From positions 1-64,000 of the forward strand of contig JAJRPN010000030.1 of NCBI GenBank assembly GCA_024280755.1: 64,000 nt of DNA. The letters run 5' to 3'. A program made the translations under genes and the position numbers. This DNA is from Planctomycetota bacterium. Lineage in GTDB: Bacteria; Planctomycetota; Phycisphaerae; Phycisphaerales; UBA1924. How positions within the stretch are numbered: position 1 is the stretch's first letter; the number at the start of each line of letters is the position of its first letter. Of this stretch, positions 57,857 to 64,000 are shown piece by piece. Below the pieces are notes generated by a model. The model was not told the DNA's origin. It saw nothing but the letters and a program-made list of their open reading frames with translations, and searched no databases.

Positions 57857-58783
57857 GTGTCCTATCGTCTGCCCGTGCTCAAACATCGATTAACATTCGG
57901 ACCATTGCTGATCATCCTCATCGCGGTACTCGCATGGGTAGATGCATGGCTCGATGGCGTGAATGCTCCATCGGGCTTTCCGAACGAGACTTTTCCTCCG
58001 GGGATGACGGTGCTGCCGGTGTTTATGCTCTTGAGCGTGATGGGTTCGCGCGAGGTTGCCCGGATTTTTCGGGCAAAGGGCGTTGAGATCGGGACAGGGA
58101 TCGCGATCACGGTGGGGCTGTTGGGGCTTGCTGTGATTGCATTTACGCCTGAGGATGCTTCTGGCACCAGCGGATTCGCAGCCGGGATCACATCGGTCGT
58201 CGTCGCGTTTATTGTTGGGATGCTCTATGCGGTTCGATCCAAGCAGGTCGAGGGCGCGATCGCGGTGGGATCTGGCGTTTTGTTGATCCATGTGTATATG
58301 GGTTTGATGCTCGGGCTGTTCGTGTTGATTCGCCGGGAGCATTCGGTTTGGGTGATGATCTGGATTTTGGCGACGGTGAAATCGTGCGATATTGGTGCGT
58401 TTTTTACTGGTACAGCCATCGGCAAACACAAAATGATCCCCTGGCTGAGCCCGAAGAAGACTTGGGAAGGTCTTGCTGGGGGGATGGTGACCTCTGGTCT
58501 AGTGGGGATGGGTGGGGCGTGGTTGTTGCATCGCTCGGGGATCGATGCGCCGTCGCTGGCGGTTTCGTTGGTGATGGGTGTGATTATTGGTGGGCTTGGG
58601 CAGTGCGGCGATCTGGCTGCGAGTTTGCTCAAACGCGATGGTGGGGTGAAGGACTCTGGATCGAGCCTGCCCGGATTCGGGGGCGTGCTCGATATTGTCG
58701 ATTCGCCGATTCTGGTTGCACCGTTTGCGTATTGGGTGCTTCAAGTGACACAAGATATGGGTGTGGGTTCGACACTTGGGTAA
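57857..58783 (+). CDS. cdsA: Phosphatidate cytidylyltransferase
   Basis: CdsA makes CDP-diacylglycerol for phospholipids. The 308-residue protein has about eight membrane segments, and the CDP-alcohol motif DIGAFFTGTAIGKHKMIPWL followed by SPKKTWEG, and the C-terminal LLKRDGGVKDSGSSLPGFGG with DIVDSPI. The pair with uppS is frequent in bacteria. The start is a GTG at 57857, 24 bases after uppS. Confidence 0.93.
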   Translation: MSYRLPVLKHRLTFGPLLIILIAVLAWVDAWLDGVNAPSGFPNETFPPGMTVLPVFMLLSVMGSREVARIFRAKGVEIGTGIAITVGLLGLAVIAFTPEDASGTSGFAAGITSVVVAFIVGMLYAVRSKQVEGAIAVGSGVLLIHVYMGLMLGLFVLIRREHSVWVMIWILATVKSCDIGAFFTGTAIGKHKMIPWLSPKKTWEGLAGGMVTSGLVGMGGAWLLHRSGIDAPSLAVSLVMGVIIGGLGQCGDLAASLLKRDGGVKDSGSSLPGFGGVLDIVDSPILVAPFAYWVLQVTQDMGVGSTLG

Positions 58784-58834
58784 TAGCAGGTCTAGACTGA
58801 TAGCATGATCGAGACGCCCGCTCAGGAGAGATGC

Positions 58835-59590
58835 ATGTCCGTGACGAATCAGCTGCTTTGTTTGTTCCGAGTCGATATCGAAATCCGTGGCCTCCAAGAG
58901 AGGCTCGAGTCTGCAGAACGGTTCCTTGGTGAGCAAACCAAGAAACTTGCAAGTCTTGGCACACAGTCCGATTCACTCCAAATGCAGATCCGCCAACTCA
59001 AAGCCACGACGGCCGACGCCGAGGGCGAGAGCGAACGGCTTAAGGTGCATATCGATGATCTTCGCGAGAAGATGAACAACGCGAGCACCAACAAAGAATA
59101 CAAGGCGTTTCTCTCTGAGGTCAATAACCTCAAAGAGCAAAGAACAACCCACGACGAGCAAGCGATCGAAGGGCTTGAGAAGGTCGAAGAACTCGAAGCC
59201 AAGTTCGCAGAGCTTGAATCATCAAAGACCGATCGCGACAAGGTGCGTGGGGTTGCCGAGACTGATCGCCAGAAGCGTGCAGATGAGATCGCAGACAAAC
59301 TTGCAGAGCTTCGCGCCAAGCGTGAAACTCTTGTGGTTGATGTGCCTAAGAGCGCGTTGGGGATCTATGAAGAGCTTCTCGAATCCCGTGGCGATGAGGC
59401 GATGGCACCGATGGAGATCGCTGATCGCAAACGCCATGAGTATGTTTGTGGCTCGTCGATGATGGCTGTGCCTGTTGAGATTGCAGCATCGTTGATGCAG
59501 GGCAAGCTCACGGTATCGCCAAACGATGGGTGTATTCTGTATTTGACTGAGGAAGCCGAAGAAGAGCTTTCCAAGGCATTCAAGAAGTAA
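58835..59590 (+). CDS. Coiled-coil protein with degenerate C4-type zinc ribbon (CT398-like)
   Basis: The 251-residue protein is almost entirely a coiled coil (residues about 15-170, with EGESERLKVHIDDLREKMNN) followed by a C-terminal zinc-ribbon-like domain. In the CT398 family this domain has two CxxC pairs, but here it reads HEYVCGSSMMAVP and PNDGCILYL, so only two of four Cys remain. It may act as a hinge domain or bind nucleic acid. The function is unknown. AGGAGA precedes ATG 58835. It is the last gene of the purA cluster. Confidence 0.75.
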   Translation: MSVTNQLLCLFRVDIEIRGLQERLESAERFLGEQTKKLASLGTQSDSLQMQIRQLKATTADAEGESERLKVHIDDLREKMNNASTNKEYKAFLSEVNNLKEQRTTHDEQAIEGLEKVEELEAKFAELESSKTDRDKVRGVAETDRQKRADEIADKLAELRAKRETLVVDVPKSALGIYEELLESRGDEAMAPMEIADRKRHEYVCGSSMMAVPVEIAASLMQGKLTVSPNDGCILYLTEEAEEELSKAFKK

Positions 59591-59624
59591 GAGCTGATCG
59601 GGTTTGAACGAGATTGAACAAGAT

Positions 59625-60716
59625 TTAGAAGCCGCGGATCGATTTGGTCGGCGGTTTTTCTTCGATCATTTCTGATGCGATATCCATCGCCATCGCGGGC
59701 AAGCCAAGGTGCTTGCATGCGCGGTTGGTGACCATCCGCCCGCGTTTGGTGCGTGCGAGAAACCCGATTTGCAGCAGGTATGGTTCGACGACATCTTCGA
59801 GGGTGCCGGTATCTTCGTTGAGGGTTGCCGCGACCGCTTCGAGACCGACCGGGCCGCCAGCATAGATCTTGCGGATGGTTTGGAGGTAGGTTCGATCGAG
59901 CTCATCGAGCCCGAGGGCATCGATGCCTTCGAGCTTGAGGGCGTTGTTGACGACTGTGTCGTTGGCGTGTCCGTCTGCACGGACCGCTGCGAAGTCGCGG
60001 ACTCGGCGCAGGAGCCGATTGGCGATTCGGGGGGTGCCTCGGGATCTCGATGCGATGGATTCCATCGCCGATGGTTCGGGCTTGCCCATCGAGAGCAATG
60101 ACGACGAGCGATCGAGGATGGTGACGAGTTCGTTCTCGTTGTAGTATTTGAGATGGTGGGTGATCCCAAACCGTGAACGCAAAGGCGATGAGAGCAGCCC
60201 GGCGCGGGTCGTCGCGCCGATGAGTGTAAACGGCGCGCACTTGATCTGCACCGTGCGGGCATTGAGCCCGGTATCGAGGCAGACATCGATTCGGAAGTCT
60301 TCCATCGCAGGATAGATGAACTCTTCGACGGCGACGGGTAGGCGGTGGATCTCGTCGATGAACAAGACATCGCCGGGCTGGAGGCGGGTGAGGACCGCGA
60401 CGAGATCGGTGCCTCGCGCAAGGGCTGGCCCGGAGGTGGTGTGGACCTTGGTGCCCAGTTCGGTGCCGATGACATGGGCGAGGGTTGTTTTGCCCAGTCC
60501 TGGTGGGCCATGGAGGAGGATGTGTTCGAGATGCTCGCATTTGTCGAGGTCGGTCGCGCTCTTCTGGCGGGCTTTGACCGCTTCGATGGCGATCAAGAGG
60601 CGTTCGATGAGTTCGGCTTGCCCGACATATTCCTCGATGGATTGCGGGCGCAGTGCCCAGTTGGCGTGTTCTTCGACGGGCGAAGCGGTCGGTGCGATGA
60701 TGCGATCGGTAGCCAT
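59625..60716 (-). CDS. ruvB: Holliday junction branch migration helicase RuvB
   Basis: RuvB is the AAA+ motor of branch migration. The 363-residue protein has RPQSIEEYVGQAELIERL, Walker A HGPPGLGKTTLAHVIG, Walker B VLFIDEIHRLPVAVEE, sensor FTLIGATTRAGLLSSPLRSRFG and the C-terminal winged helix (LEDVVEPYLLQIGFLARTKRGR...). RuvA and RuvC are not in the window. The ATG at 60716 fits the family. Confidence 0.97.
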   Translation of the reverse strand: MATDRIIAPTASPVEEHANWALRPQSIEEYVGQAELIERLLIAIEAVKARQKSATDLDKCEHLEHILLHGPPGLGKTTLAHVIGTELGTKVHTTSGPALARGTDLVAVLTRLQPGDVLFIDEIHRLPVAVEEFIYPAMEDFRIDVCLDTGLNARTVQIKCAPFTLIGATTRAGLLSSPLRSRFGITHHLKYYNENELVTILDRSSSLLSMGKPEPSAMESIASRSRGTPRIANRLLRRVRDFAAVRADGHANDTVVNNALKLEGIDALGLDELDRTYLQTIRKIYAGGPVGLEAVAATLNEDTGTLEDVVEPYLLQIGFLARTKRGRMVTNRACKHLGLPAMAMDIASEMIEEKPPTKSIRGF

Positions 60717-60851
60717 GTGCAGAGTGTATCGGGTATTGGTAGGGTGCAGCGTGAAAACGGGCTGAATCTGGATGATTCTGTATATGTGTGTGCATGAAAA
60801 AGGGGAAGCGTGGTGCTTCCCCCTTTGGGGATGAATCGAGTTGTGGTTGCC

Positions 60852-62870
60852 TTAGTACGAGGTACCTTCGTCGGCTTCTTCAGATGCTTCTTCTGCAGAA
60901 GCGTTTGGATCTTCGCGTGGGAGCATCTCTGGTGCGTTGGCGAGGTTGTAGGCAACGATTGCGGCGTTGGTTGCCGATTGCATCAGGTATTCTTCGATTG
61001 CCAGATCGAGCTTATCGTTCTGGGTGTGCCAGCCCTTGCCGTAGTCTGCTCGTCCTTCTTCATCCCAGAAGAATCCGGGGACGCCGACCTTGTTAAAGGC
61101 TGCGTGGTCAGACCCGCCGTGGGTGTCGATTTTGTCGCCGGTGGGGCGGACATTGACATTGAGATATTCGCCATCGGTTTCGGAGTAGAACACGCCGTTG
61201 ATCGGTGCGGTTGCTGCTGCGAGGTAGTCGACCATGTAGTCGGCTGCGGGGATACCACCCTCGTAGTTGGTGCCGCCGTCATCGACGAATGCGGCGGAGA
61301 TGTTGGCGAGTTCATCTTCGGAGAGGCTTTCGATGTAGGCTTTGGAACCAAGGAGCCCTTGTTCTTCGCCTCCCCAGAGCGCGAAGCGGATGGTACGCTT
61401 GGGTTTGACACCCGCAGCCATCAAGATGCGTGCAGCTTCGATGGTGACGACGGTACCAGTCCCGTTGTCGGTGGCGCCCTGTGAGCCTGGCCCGTCCCAT
61501 GAGTCCATATGCCCAGAGATGATGACGACCTGTTCTGGGAACTCGGTGCCCGGGATCTCAGCGATGACATTGTACACGGGGAACGGCCCGGCGTTGAGGT
61601 TGTGCTGAAGGTCGAACTCGAGTTGGATATCGACACCCTCGTTCATGCGCGATGCGAGGTAGTCATAGTCGCTCTCGCGGACATTGACTTCGATATCGGT
61701 TGGGTAGTCGGCGAGTTTGCGATCTCGCCAGTTGTTCGATGAGGTTGTCCAGACGCGTTCGTCCTTGGAGCTTGACACAAAGCCGTTGGGGTTTTCTGCG
61801 AGTACCGCTGCCAAGACTGCGGCTTTGATATCTTCGTCGGTGTGCTCTTTTTCTGCTGCTTCTTGGCTTGCTTTTGTGAAGTCGAGTGGGAACTCGTTGC
61901 CTGAAGCAGACTTTGAGACACCCCTTGCGGTGTCGCCATCGAATGTCAGTTTGATGTTTGAGGTGCCCATGTCGTGCTTCCATTTGAAGGTGACGACATT
62001 GCCATCGCGAACAAACTCAGAGATTGATCCGCTTGAGAAGTTACGGATATCCATCGAGCCTGTGACTTCGTCGCCGGATTCATCGAGGATGAAAGTCGCG
62101 GGGACTGCCGAGCCGTGGTAGTCGAACGAACCCTTCCAGGTGTTTGAATCGACGATCTCGGTTTCGACTTCGACGGGTTGATTGAGATTGTGGCGAATTT
62201 CATCTCGTTCGTCCATACGCTCACGCATGAGGAATCCGGTCGAGCGGATGCCGCCGCGAGCGGCATAGTTTGGAGCAATCAATACCCATGAATCTGCATA
62301 GCTGCCAGCATTTGATTCATACTCATCCATACTCGTTGGGTAGTGGATGACCGAGCCGGTGATTGGGCCGTCGGTTCCCATTGACCATGCGAGGGTCGAG
62401 AACTCGAGTGTGCGGACTTCCTTAGGATCTTTGCCTTTGCGTCCTTGGAGCAGCACGCGCCCGGTGGATGGACCGCGATCGAAGCGGGTTTCGACGACTC
62501 CCCATTTGTGCAGGTGTGCGTTGGACAAGCCGAAGGCTTCGAAGTTCGAGCGTGCCCAGCGTTGTGCTTGCTCGAGGCTTGCTGATCCGGTCAGGCGTGG
62601 GCCGAAGGTTTCGCACATCTCGGTGAGGGTGGCGAGAACCTGTGAGTTGTTCTTGCCCTCGTCGATGATGGCTGCGATGGTTGTGGCATCGCCCATCTGG
62701 ATTGCTGGTACAGCAACTTGTTTGCCATCGATGATGGAAAAGGAACTTGATTCGACGACATCGTTTGAGCTTGTCGAATCGAGCGAGATCGATAGGCTGT
62801 TGTTGCAGCCTGTGATTGAGAGACAAGTGCCAGCGAGGGCGAGGACAGCAAAGCGTGCAGGAATGCGCAT
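60852..62870 (-). CDS. M28-family metallopeptidase lipoprotein
   Basis: The 672-residue protein has a lipoprotein signal (MRIPARFAVLALAGTCLSIT then GC). The peptidase domain (about 410-650) has the metal ligands in VVIISGHMDSWDGPGSQGATD, ALWGGEEQGLLGSKAYI, AFVDDGGTN and HGGSDHAAF. M28 enzymes are aminopeptidases or carboxypeptidases with two zinc ions. The N-terminal 200-340 includes a beta-rich inserted region. It likely degrades peptides outside the cell and is membrane-bound. Confidence 0.9.
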   Translation of the reverse strand: MRIPARFAVLALAGTCLSITGCNNSLSISLDSTSSNDVVESSSFSIIDGKQVAVPAIQMGDATTIAAIIDEGKNNSQVLATLTEMCETFGPRLTGSASLEQAQRWARSNFEAFGLSNAHLHKWGVVETRFDRGPSTGRVLLQGRKGKDPKEVRTLEFSTLAWSMGTDGPITGSVIHYPTSMDEYESNAGSYADSWVLIAPNYAARGGIRSTGFLMRERMDERDEIRHNLNQPVEVETEIVDSNTWKGSFDYHGSAVPATFILDESGDEVTGSMDIRNFSSGSISEFVRDGNVVTFKWKHDMGTSNIKLTFDGDTARGVSKSASGNEFPLDFTKASQEAAEKEHTDEDIKAAVLAAVLAENPNGFVSSSKDERVWTTSSNNWRDRKLADYPTDIEVNVRESDYDYLASRMNEGVDIQLEFDLQHNLNAGPFPVYNVIAEIPGTEFPEQVVIISGHMDSWDGPGSQGATDNGTGTVVTIEAARILMAAGVKPKRTIRFALWGGEEQGLLGSKAYIESLSEDELANISAAFVDDGGTNYEGGIPAADYMVDYLAAATAPINGVFYSETDGEYLNVNVRPTGDKIDTHGGSDHAAFNKVGVPGFFWDEEGRADYGKGWHTQNDKLDLAIEEYLMQSATNAAIVAYNLANAPEMLPREDPNASAEEASEEADEGTSY

Positions 62871-63026
62871 TGGGGAATCTCCAGAGTGGGGGTCATACGG
62901 ACAGAAAAGTCCGTGTGTGCATGTACCAACACGATCAACTCGCGTTGCAGCGGGCTGGTCGTGGTGCGTATTCTAGGAGACTTGAGTTGTGAAGTGGTGA
63001 TTGAGGATGAAGGAGTGTGTAGACGC

Positions 63027-63998
63027 TTATTCCAAAGGCAGCCCTTTTTTCTTCCAGAGCTTGATCAACCGATCGAGTTCGATCGGTTCCCAGATCCGCC
63101 CATTGGCAAGTTGAACACGCATGAGATTACCATCACTGGTATAGAGGCTGACATTGGGCGGGGTGTCGTTGGAGACTTTGGTCGTGATACGGATGAGGTC
63201 TGGGGTTTCTTCCGGGTGCTCGACGACATTCCAGCGAAGGGCGATTGCGCCTAGCGAGCTGTTATATGCGTATGCGGCGTATTCGCCGGGGTTTGCCTTC
63301 TTGGCGAGCATGGCACTGATGAGATAGGTCTGAGACTGTGAGATATAGCCTTGCCCTTGGATGGTTGGGTGGGTTTTGATTGGCTGTTCGCCTGATTGAT
63401 CGAGGACGATCGCCATGCTTGTGTTTGAACGGGCGCCGGTGATGGTGGAGGTTTGTTGGACCCCATCGCGTCGGAGTGACATTTTGATGGTCCACGATTC
63501 TTCTTTGGCATCTTCAGACATGTAGAAGGTGGCGCGGGTATCGACGCGCATGTGGTCTTCGATCGCCATCGCGTCGATTTGAACGAAGTAGCCAAGTTTG
63601 CGATCGTCATCGTTCCAGGATGATCTTGGTTTGGTTGAGAGTTCGCCTTTGAACCCGCCCCATGAGCGGACTTTTCGATAGCCGAACTCTGTGGCGTCCA
63701 TTTCGTCGCCCGATGGTGCCGGGAGGTAGAGCCGTTCCCAACGATCCTTCTTGCCAGTCATGGCGTTTTGGTAATCTTTGATGGTGCTTAGATCGAGGAA
63801 GGCGAGCATCGAGTTGATCGCAGCAGCACGACGGACATCGATCTCTGTCGGGTTTCCAAGATCCATCGAGGCGATTGAAGTCTCGTAAAACGCGCGTGCT
63901 TTGTCGAAGTCAGAGTAGAGGGTTGTGAAATCGAAGATCACAAACTTGCGAGGTTGACTCTGGAAGATGGTCATCCCTCGAACAGTTGCGGGTTTGCC
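63027..63998 (-). CDS. Protein of unknown function, possibly truncated by the window edge
   Basis: The frame from the Met at 63974 encodes 315 residues, but it is open all the way to the edge, so the true start may be beyond 64000. The visible part has a helical segment (YSDFDKARAFYETSIASMDL), then a beta-rich region with SWGGFKGELSTKPRSSWND, TRATFYMSED and SWTIKMSLRRDGVQQTST, and a C-terminal LIKLWKKKGLPLE. I do not recognise a domain. Confidence 0.6.
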   Translation of the reverse strand, partial: GKPATVRGMTIFQSQPRKFVIFDFTTLYSDFDKARAFYETSIASMDLGNPTEIDVRRAAAINSMLAFLDLSTIKDYQNAMTGKKDRWERLYLPAPSGDEMDATEFGYRKVRSWGGFKGELSTKPRSSWNDDDRKLGYFVQIDAMAIEDHMRVDTRATFYMSEDAKEESWTIKMSLRRDGVQQTSTITGARSNTSMAIVLDQSGEQPIKTHPTIQGQGYISQSQTYLISAMLAKKANPGEYAAYAYNSSLGAIALRWNVVEHPEETPDLIRITTKVSNDTPPNVSLYTSDGNLMRVQLANGRIWEPIELDRLIKLWKKKGLPLE

Positions 63999-64000
63999 AT

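Noticed and set aside
1-64000. tRNA, rRNA, prophage or CRISPR features
   Set aside because: No cloverleaf arms with GTTCGA-type loops, rRNA segments, phage structural genes or spaced repeats could be seen by eye.

Overview
This window looks like a piece of chromosome from a planctomycete, most likely a marine member of the class Phycisphaerae. The evidence is indirect but consistent. There are three secreted proteins ending in paired EF-hand-like dockerin repeats built around the motif NFFDVSAFL. There is a PEP-CTERM-like exported protein, a prepilin-type protein with an N-terminal [15 protein letters not shown] segment, a ThiD2-ThiE fusion, and a family of small membrane proteins that begin with a CxxCGY...CPEC zinc ribbon. 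No rRNA, tRNA, CRISPR array or phage was seen. Most of the window is ordinary housekeeping DNA.

Layout. Positions 1-184 are the end of an IS3-family element that has cut off the 5' part of a NYN-domain gene. Positions 607-5261 hold infA, a glycerate kinase, a CBS-domain protein and a DEAD-box RNA helicase. Positions 5293-9894 hold mscL, purM (in frame behind a zinc-ribbon membrane segment), metK and nadD. Positions 10106-15130 hold an HPt protein, a response-regulator diguanylate cyclase, slyX, a lipoprotein, a YggS-type PLP protein, a peptidoglycan amidase and an MscS channel. Positions 15261-19898 are a four-gene minus-strand operon (methyltransferase, polyprenyl diphosphate synthase, membrane protein, asnB). 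Positions 20086-22712 hold ugd, a zinc-ribbon membrane protein and an orphan DNA methyltransferase.

Positions 22768-30670 are enriched in exported proteins (PEP-CTERM-like, two dockerin proteins, a prepilin-like protein) and also carry tyrS, a divergent oxidoreductase and the RNase P RNA gene rnpB. Positions 30857-34873 hold three tandem paralogues of a roughly 410-residue protein with an N-terminal winged-helix-like domain and a conserved C-terminal region that I cannot assign; this is the most novel-looking part of the window. Positions 34904-40967 form a long, tightly packed minus-strand operon (ABC transporter, zinc-ribbon membrane proteins, methyltransferase, aldehyde dehydrogenase).

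Positions 41096-54579 hold prfA, a spondin-type dockerin protein, an ACP/dehydratase pair, a fused aroDE, fabZ, recO, an HDOD protein, an M16 peptidase, thiE, an RluA-type pseudouridine synthase and hemW. Positions 54600-64000 hold an FHA protein, a plus-strand run purA-uppS-cdsA-coiled coil, ruvB, an M28 peptidase lipoprotein and a protein that may run off the window edge.

Three families of paired palindromic repeats (REPIN/BIME-like) sit between genes at 15139, 25717 and 53224; at 27236 and 45060; and at 44935, 46846 and 47400. They mark the intergenic spaces of this genome. No transposase of the RAYT type is visible here.
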